In this document: one piece after another, positions 44,759 through 54,554 of the stretch | Layout: every line of letters starts with the position of its first letter | How positions within the stretch are numbered: the first letter of the stretch is position 1 | Assembly (NCBI RefSeq): GCF_963678635.1 | Contig: NC_087067.1 | Coordinates: forward strand, 11,081,716-11,145,715 | Reading direction: 5' to 3' | Source: Symsagittifera roscoffensis | Lineage: Eukaryota; Xenacoelomorpha; Acoela; Convolutidae | DNA: 64,000 nucleotides | Notes under the pieces: model-generated | What the model was told of the DNA's origin: nothing | What the model saw: the letters and a program-made list of their open reading frames with translations, nothing else | Databases searched by the model: none | Program-made: the position numbers and the translations under genes

Positions 44759-44862
44759 AACAAAAAATGCTAGTCATACAAGTTCACACTTGTGGGGCTC
44801 AAGCATTTCACATGTCTAGAAAATTATCTGATAAATCTACGACTAGCATTTTTTTGTTGTAA
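44759..44862. repeat. AACAAAAAATGCTAGTC inverted-repeat element
   Basis: The arms AACAAAAAATGCTAGTC and GACTAGCATTTTTTTGTT pair over 17-18 bp around about 65 bp. The inner sequence ATGCTAGTCATACAAGTTC resembles the ATGCCAGTCATACAATTTCC unit of the element at 13367-14239. Confidence 0.6.
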
Positions 44863-45281
44863 GAAAGTGTAAGATTAGCCTTTCCTCCTTGACTGAAAAA
44901 AAAAGCTTTATGTCTTTGTGTTTACACATTAGAAAGCTATGTGGGTCATGAAAGTATAACTTTGGAAATCCACTCACATTCAACTTTAAAAATGTTAATT
45001 ACCAAGCTCCACTAAAACCCTAAAAAGACCCTCTTGTGTCAAAAAAATTTTGCATTACAGAAAATTTTTTGAAAAAAGAGGTAAAAACTGACGTTTTAAG
45101 CAGGAGAAAATTTTCTTTGTGTTCCTCAATTGTAGAAAAGTCAAAATTTGGAAAAAAATTTCTCGCTCAAATGGATTAATGATGAAATTAAATTAATCAG
45201 AAAAGTTTTGATCTTGATTAGTTTTTAAAATAGAACATGTTTTTGGGCAGAGTGAGTCAATTACTGTATATTATTTTTGAC

Positions 45282-45395
45282 CTGTTGACAGTCCACTTTC
45301 ATGTTTCTGTCCGTAAACCCAATCAGAGTGACCACTTCGGGGATGAGTTTGAACTTGCTGTCATTAGGGCGGATGTCCAAGTACACTCCCAGAAC
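45282..45395 (-). CDS. Candidate 38-codon exon, unrecognised
   Basis: The frame (V-L-G-V-Y-L-D-I-R-P-N-D-S-K-F-K-L-I-P-E ...) is open and strikingly protein-like in composition. It runs between a possible acceptor (TATGTTAAG, a poor tract) and a possible donor CAACAG|GTCAAA. The frame is actually open a little further on both sides (about 45264-45430). Phase 0 at both ends would let it precede the exon at 43400. No family is recognised. Confidence 0.33.
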
Positions 45396-45580
45396 CTTAA
45401 CATACGTTATTCTGATGCAATTTCGGCTTCAAGGTATGGCGGTTTGTTGATTATCCGGCGTTAGGTTCGTTACAATATACAAAAAGCGTATATGCTCAAC
45501 CGTTCGATCAGTACTTTATAATTAAGAAGGGGAATAGTAAAATAGATCCGTTAATTTTAACAACCAAGGATTAATCAAAC

Positions 45581-45660
45581 CAGTAGCGGATTTAAAGGGG
45601 GACGGGGGGGCGAAGGGCGGACGCCTCTTGTCCCTTTAAAGGGCCCCCCTATGTACTATT
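45581..45660. mobile_element. Left-end fragment of a hAT-like element
   Basis: CAGTAGCGGATTTAAAGGGGG matches the family terminus CAGGGGCGGATTTAGG. It contains the inverted pair TTTAAAGGG...CCCTTTAAA. No right end was found downstream. Confidence 0.45.
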
Positions 45661-46354
45661 TTCATACATTTGTGGTCAAACTGGGCAACTTTTTGGTCAA
45701 ACTTTCCAAAAAAGCCTTAAACCGCCTTTTGGTCTGTTTAAAAAAAAACATTTATATGAGGACTTCGGAGAGCTCAGAAAATCTATTCGACAAATTTAGA
45801 AATTTGAAATTTATATTTTTTTGTGGATATTATTGACAAAATTCAAAAGAAGGCGACAAAATAATAGAATTCATCCGACCTAGTGTTTTAGTGAAAAATA
45901 TAGATTGCCCAATTGTTGATGTATTATAGGAGGAATTTGGCATGTTTAAAGGCACATGATTAAATTGGAATGTGCGGTTTTGTAAAATTGACCGATCTTG
46001 GATTGAAATAAAAACGTTGAGAACGTACAAAACTAACTCTGCGAGTATTTTGAAACAGAAAGTTCAGAAAGCGATGGTTCAGTCAAACAATTTAGTGTGA
46101 CGCCCCCTTCCTATGAGTTTTGGACCTTCGGTTATTCGGTACGTTTTTACGACATCCAACTTCGAGCGACCAATAATAAAATTTTTCAGAAAACGCTTTC
46201 GGTGCCGGTACTTTTTAATTTAGAAGGGACTCAGAGTACAAATAAACCGCAGTTTGTTTACCAAACATCTCGAAAAAGCTCAGAAACGGCGTTTTTAGCC
46301 TGTTTTTTTTTTTTAAATTTTTTCGATGCTAAGAATTTCGAAAAAAAAATTAAC

Positions 46355-46505
46355 TGGCCTGTCGCAGAGTCATCACCGTCATCTTTGCTTCACGACAAGT
46401 CTGATCACGCGCATAGTTCATGAAGGTTTTCTGGAAGTCAACTCGCTCTTCGCTCTGGTAAAACCTCTCCCTCAGAACCGAAACCAACTCCTGACTTGAA
46501 CTCAT
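46355..46505 (-). CDS. Candidate first exon with start codon, ~50 codons
   Basis: The ATG at 46503-46505 has an in-frame TGA three codons upstream. The frame encodes a charged helical stretch (M-S-S-S-Q-E-L-V-S-V-L-R-E-R-F-Y ... Y-A-R-D-Q-T-C-R-E-A-K) to a possible donor GCCA|GTTAAT at 46354. An alternative donor ACG|GTGATG would end it in phase 0 and let it splice to the downstream candidates. GC is higher than in the flanks. It could be the start of the coiled-coil gene. The plus-strand frame at 46097-46423 is a shadow. Confidence 0.4.
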
Positions 46506-47180
46506 AACTACTCAGATAATAGTAATAATTACTAAAATAACCAGAGATAAAAAGCTGCGAGTATGACTACAAGTTTGTCATCTCCTAAGAGTTAGAATCA
46601 GTGACACAAACAGTTGTGCGACTTAAAGAATTTCACAAGGTAATTTTCTGTGTGACTTTTCGAAGTTACAAAAAGCAGTATTTTTTTTTGGTTTTCTTAT
46701 AAATTGACTTCTTCACTTCAAATTGAAACACTGCAATGAAGCAAAGAGAGCATAAAACGATATTGCAGATATTACCGGGATTGGTAGGGGACTATGGCGA
46801 AGTAGTAGGGAGTGTGAATAAACCAGCCGAAAAATGAACAAACCGGCCGGAAATTTACGTCATGTCAGTGGAATTTGAAAGACTTTCGTAACTGTTGCAT
46901 AATTGTTACATAACTACTATTTAACAATTAGGTATTTTTGTCTGGTTTGTACTTCTCTTGGTTTAAAATTTTTTCCAGCATAATTTTTTTTCCTCAAAGA
47001 AAACTCGTTGGGAGTCAAGTGTGGTATCATATTACTGCATTTTCAACAGTAATTCAGATTTTTTAAAATTCAGAGAAAAATTTCAGCGTTGAGAACAACT
47101 GGTCTCATTTTTCGTTTTCCGTTTTAAATTAGGTAAAAACTGACACAAAATTGATAGAAGGCTGGCCTCCAAATTTTTTT
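46506..47180. other. No feature established
   Basis: AT-rich sequence with a short duplicated phrase near 46817-46850 (AATAAACCAGCCGAAAAATG / AACAAACCGGCCGGAAA). It could hold the promoter of a minus-strand gene starting at 46505, but no clear core element is seen. Confidence 0.35.
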
Positions 47181-47857
47181 CCCGGGTCGAGGTCCTCAGT
47201 TTATATTTTATCTTTCAAAGTCGAGCACATGTTAGTGCTCGACCGAAAAATTTTAGTCGAGACAGGGGTTTGGGTCGAGCACAAACTCGAAACATACCTC
47301 GAGTACGGTCGACGCGTACCTCGAGCACGGTCAAAACATACCTCAACCACGGTCGAGCACAATCGAGATAGACAACGAACACGATCGCAAAATACCGATT
47401 GTCCCGCATTAACTCGGAGTCAACATTTTTGACTCGAATCGCGAGCCAGTATTCCAAAAAAGTAGCTCAAAAATTGTTCACCTCTACAAAGCAATAAATT
47501 TGCACGAATAACTCTAATTGTTTCATTCTATTAAAAAGCATCAAAAGATTTTACCCGAAAAGCAAAAAAAAAAATGTTTAAGTTTGGAAAATTCATGTTG
47601 TTTGAAAGTCGAAACAAACCCGAATTCGGTCAAGTACGACCAAAACATACTTTGCTTGAGTTCGAGCAAGATCGAGCACGGTCGAGCACATTTTTTTTCG
47701 GCCGAGCACGGTCGAAACATATCTGGCTTAGACCGAGTACGATTGAGCACATTTGCTTTGCTCGTGCACAATCGAAAATTAACAAATATCGATCGAGCAT
47801 GCTCAAAACATACCAATTTTTGGTCAAAATGGTCTAAAGCGAGCACCTTAACCCGGG
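47181..47857. mobile_element. CTCGACC-motif foldback element, second copy
   Basis: The ends are CCCGGGTCGAGGTCCTC (47181) and GCGAGCACCTTAACCCGGG (to 47857). The interior has dense GGTCGAGCACGGTCGAAACATACC units. It aligns in opposite orientation to 43562-44313, including the phrase ACAGGGGTTTGGGTCGAGCAC. Five overlapping frames across it on both strands come from the motif repeat and are not genes. Confidence 0.75.
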
Positions 47858-49122
47858 CTCTGCCACAATATTGAAGTTGTCTTAGTTATCATTTTGTACT
47901 CACTGGTGATTTTTTTAATAGCTGTCTTTATAATTCTCAGCTAGTTTAGGATTTTAACTTTTTTCAATTTTGAATTTTTTCTAATAAGTGTGATTGGAGT
48001 GTTATGTGCTACTCAGAGTAAACAATAAAAATTGTTACTTTGCAAGTTAATTTAAGATTTTGCAACAAATTTTTCTCATCTATCTCGAAAAATTTGTTAA
48101 TTTAAATTTTTTATTGGTATTATCAAACTAAGTCATACTATACTGCCCATTACCTTTAGTGTAAGGGTCCCTCTTTAGATATTAAGATTTTTCTATCTCA
48201 AATTTTGTGAAAAAATTACACATGTCTTACCAGGACGCTTTTTTCTATAGAAGAATTGTTGTTGGTCTACTTATTCTTGTTGCTATGGCCCATTTTAGCT
48301 AAAAATATGAGCAGACATGATATTTCTTTAAAAAATCTTCAAAAATTTTAATTGAATTTGCAATGAACATCTATTATTTAAATGTTTTTGTTTGGCTAAA
48401 TAACTTTCTACACAATTTTGGTCACATATCGCTTGAATTCTACTGTCATAGTCATTGCCAAAACTTTTGTAGAGGTACAAAAATTTAAGCAGTTTAATCA
48501 AAATATAATTCTAAAAAGTTTTAATATCGTTGTTCAAGTTGCATTCGTTCTGCTCAATAGTTTTTAGCTAAGATCAAATAGAGATCTTTTCTATTCCATT
48601 GCACGTCTGCTTAACTGTCTTGTCTGCAAAAACAGTAAACTGGTGGTAAGCTTTCATTGAGAAAAAATGGTAAGGAACAATTTTTGGTCCCTTTGACTGA
48701 GTTTTGTTTGCTGTCATATAGTGCTTAATGAGTTATCTCGAGTTCCTTCAGTTGTTCATCTGGCAGTCAGCTTTTCATCTCTTTGGGCTAATTTTTTTTC
48801 CAATATTTTTATTTTGTGTAAAACAAGAATGTCAAAATCTCCGGTCAAGGTCTGCGACTTTAAATCTATTTTAAAAATTGCACTGCATACTGTTTTAGAA
48901 CTTTTTTTTGCGCCGCTGGTCAAAGTTGCGCCAATGCTTCTTCCAAGTCGCATCAATACTTTTAAAAGAGTTTTCACAAAGATTTTACAAACTTAATTTT
49001 AATAAGATCTTTCATTAAAACAACCTACATTTTTGCTTCTACCTGTCAATCAAAAATCAAAAAATTGTAAAATTCAATAGATAGCTATTTTTTGTCAATA
49101 AAATTTGGCTCCTCATGCATTA
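47858..49122. other. No gene seen
   Basis: AT-rich. Frames near 48721-48996 on both strands are short and mutually overlapping. TTTTGCGCCGCTGGTCAAAG (48905) resembles hAT-element interior at 50580 and may be a small fragment. Confidence 0.4.
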
Positions 49123-50175
49123 CCCATACCGAAGCTTCGTGGATAAAAGTCGCTTTTAACGAATTTTCGTTGACTAAGTTGTTGTCTAGATAATCGATTA
49201 TTGTGGCAAATTTGATCTATGTAATGCGTTTTTAATCTATTATAATCGATAATTTCCAAAACACAAAAATCCCTTGTAATCGGTTAAAATCCATTTTGTT
49301 CTATATAATCGATTCTTTTTTGTCCATAAAATCCCTGAAAATGGATTAATTTCGGGTACATTTTTACTCGGCAGCCAAACAACACAAAGCTCCAGCTACG
49401 CCACCGCTTCCCACATCATGAACCCGCTACGTCACCATGACCCCCGCAACCCCCTGCGCCGCTACGCCTACGCCCAACCCCCTTTTCACGTCACCCGCTA
49501 TCCGCTCACATTCCCCACTATGCCCCCAAGGTCCCTCTTTATGCCCCTCCCACCCCGTGTCCCCCACTATACACCGTCTACCCTTTTACAACCTCCCGCA
49601 TTCTGCATTTTTCAGCCACGTCCCCCCTTCTCCACCCCCCGCGTTTTCCCCAACCATCACCAAAAACACCCCCACCAAACACCACCACCACCACTTCCAG
49701 AACCTTCAAGGCCCCCACCCCACCGCCCACCTTAATAGCAAAAATTTGGGGTGTGGTTAAAGGTGGAGGGGGGCGTGGTGCAGGTTAGGTTGTGGGGTTT
49801 GCAAAAAAAATGAAATGAAAGGTTACCCATTGAAATAATTTATAGTGGAAATTTATTGAGAAAACCAAGTAACTAACATAATTTTTCAACTTTTGTAAGC
49901 AAATGAAAAAAGCACCCTAAAATTTTTAGAAAGAATTGATAATAATCCGTTATAGCCGATAATAAAGGATTGTGTTTCTTTCCTTAAAATTTTTGAGTGT
50001 AAATGGAAAATAATCGATCATAATCAGTTACGAATGGATTTTATTGCGTCGAAAAAATATCATTCGTATAATCCGTTTTTAATTACATACAATCGATTTT
50101 TTTTTTCGAATTTTAGGAAGACAGACTGGAAAACTCCAAGATAATTATTTAGTATCTATGAAACTGCAGTGCGGG
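49123..50175. mobile_element. TTATAATC-rich element carrying a C-rich block
   Basis: The left end CCCATACCGAAGCTTCGTGG and right end (inverted) CCCGCACTGCAGTTTCATAG are related to each other and to 25293. TA flanks both sides (49121-49122, 50176-50177). TATAATCGAT motifs fill 49190-49340 and 49930-50120. Between them lies a C-rich block (49378-49735). Confidence 0.6.
49378..49800. other. C-rich block followed by G-rich block
   Basis: 49378-49735 is strongly C-rich with few G (CCCCCGCAACCCCCTGCGCC-like runs). 49748-49800 is strongly G-rich (GGTGGAGGGGGGCGTGG). Two overlapping plus frames (49418-49735, 49437-49760) give only P/H/T/S-rich low-complexity peptides, so I do not call a gene. The strand asymmetry is extreme against AT-rich flanks. 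Confidence 0.7.
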
Positions 50176-50569
50176 TAATTTCTTGATTTTTTTTCAAACT
50201 TACAGCTGTACTTTAGCTCTTTTACTGCAATCTGTTTGAATCAGACCTTTTTCTCTGGGGTTTCTTATATTCAATGGCAGTTGAATGAATAACTCTGCTA
50301 ACAGTTAAATGAATATCTCTGAATAAAATAAATAGCTGCAATTTTTGCAAAAAAATTATTTGTTTAGCTGGCAATATAAGTAGAAACGCCGAAAGAACAA
50401 ATCTGGTAACGATTGCAGCAATTGTACTAAATTATTGATTACGCATAAAATTTGAAAAAAAAACCAGGATAGTAAATTTTTTGAAACTTCAATGGTAATA
50501 TAAATTGGAAGAGGTTTTTCGTAATATTATCAAAAAGTTTGATGAATATGTTAACAAAATTGATTTTCC

Positions 50570-50692
50570 GAGACCTTTTTTTGCGCCGCTAGTATTTTTT
50601 GAAAAAGTTTTGATTCACTGGATGTGACTTTTGGGTGGCCAGTGAATCAAATCCCTGAGGCGCTCGGGGCGTCCGCCCATCATTTTCCCCTG
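50570..50692. mobile_element. hAT-like right-end fragment with hairpin
   Basis: GTCCGCCCATCATTTTCCCCTG ends at 50692 like the family's right terminus. A perfect hairpin TTGATTCACTGG / CCAGTGAATCAA (50610-50621 and 50639-50650) lies just inside. The left end is missing. Confidence 0.5.
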
Positions 50693-51037
50693 AATCGACA
50701 ACTAGTCATATGCTTGCTCAAATTTACAACATAAAATTTTATTAAAATGTGAGTTTTGCCTGTAGTTACCTTGAAATCTTCTGTGCTATTTGAACAATAA
50801 CATGCCTCTTAATTTAGTTTTTCTGTTTATTTTTTTTTTCGACTAAGCTCGTCATTTTTTCACCTTATTTGTCTGAGCGTTTCAAAAATTGAGAAAAAAA
50901 ACAATATTTTAAGTTGGTTTTTTCCTAAAAACTTTATAAACCACAAAGATAGCTCCAGTGTAGGCCAAGTTTGATATCATATTGAAGCGCTGTTTGTCGC
51001 TATTTTTTTCAGTTTTTCAGACTGATTTACATTGAGG

Positions 51038-51462
51038 CAGATGCGGATTTAAGGAAGACGCTCCCCCTCCATCCCCCTTAGGGATTTTGCCCCTCACCAA
51101 CCAAAGGACCCGCTCCTTGGTGCTGTTTGATGTCATCGATTTTAGGCCAACCAACCCTTGAACTTATATTGATCAATGTGAACCTATAACAGAAACAATT
51201 TTTTAGTATTTATTATTCTTATTAACTTTTCTTTAAAAAAAAGCGCGCCCCATCATTTTTTGCTCGCTTTTGAAAAGGAGCGCGCGCCGTCAATTTTTGC
51301 TCAAAATAGGGTCTTTTTAAGGTTCTGGGAGTGCTCCGAAAAATTAATTTGGTCGACCTAAACAAAGGTCGACAAAATTTTTGAATATTTTTTTGAAAAT
51401 CCTCCCCGCCCCCTCGAGAAAACCAGCCCCCCCCCCCCCTCAAAACCCTACATGCACCCCTG
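51038..51462. mobile_element. hAT-like MITE, 425 bp, with 8-bp target duplication
   Basis: CATTGAGG (51030-51037) and CATTGATG (51463-51470) are near-identical 8-bp flanks. The element starts CAGATGCGGATTTAAGG and ends TACATGCACCCCTG, inverted relatives. It contains GCGCGC-rich patches near 51243 and 51283. The minus frame at 51222-51500 is an artefact. Confidence 0.7.
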
Positions 51463-51470
51463 CATTGATG

Positions 51471-52454
51471 AATGGAAACAAACTTCATAATATACTTCAT
51501 TTGACTTTCTAATAAAAATTCTACGTTATTTTCACTATAATATTTATATTTTTGCTGTTGGTTATCTAATTTGTGACTTCCTGCTGCCTAAAGAAAGCAA
51601 CAATTTTTTTTAAATGTTGGGAAAAAGCTTATACGATTCTTTATTCGGATTATTGGGGGCTTTTGTGCTTCGATTTTACCTAAAAAAACGCCCTCAATTT
51701 TCAGCTGCTGCCTTAATTCAAATTTGAGTGTTTTGATGGGTTGCGTGATTCGATTTAATTTTTTTGAAAGTTATAAGTTTTGTTAAATTGTGAAATTTCA
51801 ATGATGTAGTTGTAAATATGATAAGTTTATCGTATGTGTGTGAGAGAGAGCATCCGTTTTGGTTACGAACATACAAACAAAAAATTGATCAAAATCCAGT
51901 GACACATGATTGATGTATATATGGTTTTAATCATCCCTTGGTTTTAATTCAGAGTGGATTGCTGAAAGACATTATTTAAAGCAGCAGACAGTTTTTAGCC
52001 AGCTAAAAAAATTCTAAATGCACTGCAGCTTGTCTGAAAATTAAAACTGAAAAAAGGTAAATGTTAAGTCTAGCATTAAATATTTTTAATTTACATCAAT
52101 ATAAGCTCAACGTGAACAATTTTTCGTCTCAAGATCAGTTTTTTGGTTCAACAGATTCTTGGTTTGAAAAACTGAGATTGTTAAATGACCTGCAGTTGTT
52201 GAGCTTAAATGTCAAACTGAGTTATTATTGAATGAAATTAACTAAACCGCAGAACAAAAAAAAATTGTTTAGTTCGAATTTTGAACTTCAACCCGAAAGG
52301 GCAAAACCATTAATTTACTGAAGCTACATTTGATCAAAGCTTATCAGAACGCAAACAATAAACTTCAGTTTTCGAACCAGTTTCTTACATTCTAGTAACA
52401 GGTCAAAATTTGTTTCATTATTGCAAATTCAACACCCTTAAATCAGTCCAAATC
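51471..52454. other. Upstream region of the glucuronosyltransferase gene
   Basis: AT-rich, with a short GTGTGTGAGAGAGAG tract near 51835. An upstream Met (52410) lies in frame with the gene, but the residues before 52455 are not signal-peptide-like. TTACATTCTAG (52387-52397) could be a splice acceptor for a 5' leader exon. No core promoter motif is clear. Confidence 0.4.
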
Positions 52455-53935
52455 ATGAAGAGTTATCATATTCTAGCACTAATTGTTTTTTCGATTTTAC
52501 TCCATAAATCGTATGGCCTAAATATCTTGTTTGCAATGCCCTGTTATGGGGGACATTTTGGGACCATGTCCTCTCTTCTAACTCCCCTTTGTAGCCGCCA
52601 CAATTGCACGGTAGTCGAATTGGCAAAGTTATGCGAAAACAAATTGAATTCTTTCCACCAACGAGTCAGTTTCAAAGTCATCAAAAAACACGTACTACCG
52701 GATGAATATTCATTTCACGGAGTAGTATATTTTTTCATGAAGTTTTGCCCTCATTCTATTGAAGGATACGATATAACTTACAAAAAGTTTTCCGAAATTT
52801 TTGAAGAAAATTCAGAACTATACGACGTGGTTATAACAGATTATATGTTTCTTTCGATCCTGATTTTGGCAGAAAATTCAACATTCCAGTTATTGTTCAA
52901 GTACCCGGTCTAACAGGTGGATTGGAGCATATTCAAGACAAAATGCCAGTGCCGTTATCAGATATTTTGTCTTTTAAGCTAATATTCGGCAATTGCTGGA
53001 AATGGGTGGACGATCATAGGTCCAAAAACAAATTACCTGAACTCGATTATCACGGTCATTTTTTTCCAAACGAATACGTAGATCGGTTTCCTATGATTAT
53101 TCCAACTTCTCCGTCAATTTACGGGCATCCTCATCCAAGTTCGGAGTATGTTTTTATAGGAGGCTTGAGAAATGAATCGAACTTCCAAAAAGTGGACAAA
53201 CAAATGGAAATTTGGATAAATGCTAGTGAATTGGATATTGTGTACATTTCTCTGGGAACACACGCTTTGGTTGACGCAAAAATTTTAATGAACTTATACG
53301 AAAAAATTTCGTCTCAAAATGATTACCGAGTCATATGGTCGCTAAGTATTGGTCTGCAAAAAGTTGCCACAGACTTGAACATTTTTTCAAAAACGAATGA
53401 AAAAATAATTTTCAGGGATTATTTACCTCAATACACTATTTTAGGTAATCCAAAAGTCAAGGTTTACGTCACGCATTGCGGCTTAGGATCGTTGGTTGAT
53501 CTTATAAAACGAAAAATTCCTTCAATCTTTGTTCCGCAGTTTGGAGACCAATTCACAATGGCAATTATTCTAGATAAGTTGCAACTTGGGGTTTATGAAC
53601 AGAAGTTCACTTTCGAAACGATAAATTCAGCAATTGCGAAACTGTTTGAAAATTATGAATTCTATTGTAAAAATCTCAAAAAAATTGAACAAGAATTCGC
53701 ACAATATGAAAACGAAGAAGATATTCACAGTTTTGTTTCCAAGGTGGCTAATCGGAAGAAAGTTACTATGAAAACTCGTCTCGAATACCAAGTTAATAGC
53801 CCAAGAGTTCATTTGATTTGGAAAATTTGTGTTATATCATCGTTGGCTTTAGTACTCACTTTGTTCTTAGCAGTTGTTTTTTGTCTAAAAAATCTGGTCA
53901 TGAGCAAAAAAACGTCACATAAGAAAAAAGAATAA
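52455..53935 (+). CDS. UDP-glucuronosyltransferase-like enzyme, single exon, frameshifted
   Basis: UGTs of the ER membrane transfer sugar from a UDP-sugar to small lipophilic molecules. The chosen start is M-K-S-Y-H, because a signal peptide of about 21 residues follows directly. The G-G-H-F-G-T-M-S-S-L segment is the usual N-terminal acceptor-site region. The C-terminal half carries the UDP-sugar signature V-T-H-C-G-L-G-S-L ... P-x-F-G-D-Q-F (53467-53560), then a transmembrane helix and a lysine-rich tail ending K-K-K-E, a dilysine ER-retrieval form. Total is about 493 aa, near the normal 500-530. The frame breaks at the A-run 52873-52876. Upstream reads L-A-E and the other frame resumes with F-N-I-P-V-I-V-Q-V-P-G-L-T-G-G. 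One missing A explains it. No other lesion is seen, so this is either an assembly or read error or a very young pseudogene. THCG replaces the usual THGG. No intron is evident. Confidence 0.9.
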
Positions 53936-53936
53936 A
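53931..53936 (+). terminator. AATAAA overlapping the stop codon
   Basis: GAATAAAT gives the last Glu codon, the TAA stop (53933-53935) and an AATAAA hexamer at once. I noticed no other AATAAA in the next 200 bp. If it is used, the 3' UTR would be only 10-30 nt. Confidence 0.35.
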
Positions 53937-54167
53937 TTATTTTAAAGTAATTTAAGAGCTTGTCGTTTCTTGTTTTGTAATGTAAACTCAGATAACTTTA
54001 TAAATTTTTATTATCCATTTCAGGAAAGATTTCAAATTATGGAATTATTTTGAGAGAATCCTTAAGTTATCGGCTAAAGAAATTTATTTTTTACGTAGAT
54101 CCGCTTATGTTTGTAGATAAATATTTCACCGTGTGACATAAATTTGATCAAAACTACGCATGAAATT

Positions 54168-54546
54168 CAGGGGCGGATCCTGGATTTTCTTGAGGGGGCG
54201 GATTTTTAAAGTCCACCAAATTGATTTTCCTGGCCCTTCCAAAGCACTAAAAAGACCCTGTTTTAGCCAAAATATCTGCGCCGCAGGTAAAAATTTGAAA
54301 CAACAGGCCAAAAAAGGCCGAAAAAGGCCTTTTTTTGTAAATTTTGACCAAAAAATTGAGTTTTTTCAGCGCGCGCTCTCCTCTCAAAATTAGTATATAT
54401 TGACGCCCACGACGCCTTTAGAAAAATTTTAGGGTCCGTCAGTCAAAAATACATATCTCAAAATAGTACCAAGGGGAGAACCTTTGAGTCGGTAGGGGGT
54501 CGAATTACTGACAGGGGGCATGTCCCCCCCTAAATCCGCGTCCCTG
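54168..54546. mobile_element. hAT-like MITE, 379 bp, with 8-bp target duplication
   Basis: ATGAAATT (54160-54167) and GTGAAATT (54547-54554) flank the element. It begins CAGGGGCGGATCCTGG and ends CTAAATCCGCGTCCCTG. The interior ATTAGTATATATTGACGCCC and GGTCCGTCAGTCAAAAATAC recurs inverted at 24760-24898. It is the best reference copy for the family. Frames across it are not genes. Confidence 0.8.
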
Positions 54547-54554
54547 GTGAAATT

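Noticed and set aside
47215-47874. Overlapping frames of 65-118 codons on both strands
   Set aside because: They arise from the CTCGACC motif repeat, which is stop-poor in several frames. The translations are periodic and nonsensical.
49418-49760. Proline/histidine-rich open frames in the C-rich block
   Set aside because: Two overlapping frames are open simply because the strand has almost no stops when C-rich. Composition is low-complexity and no start context or splice site supports them.
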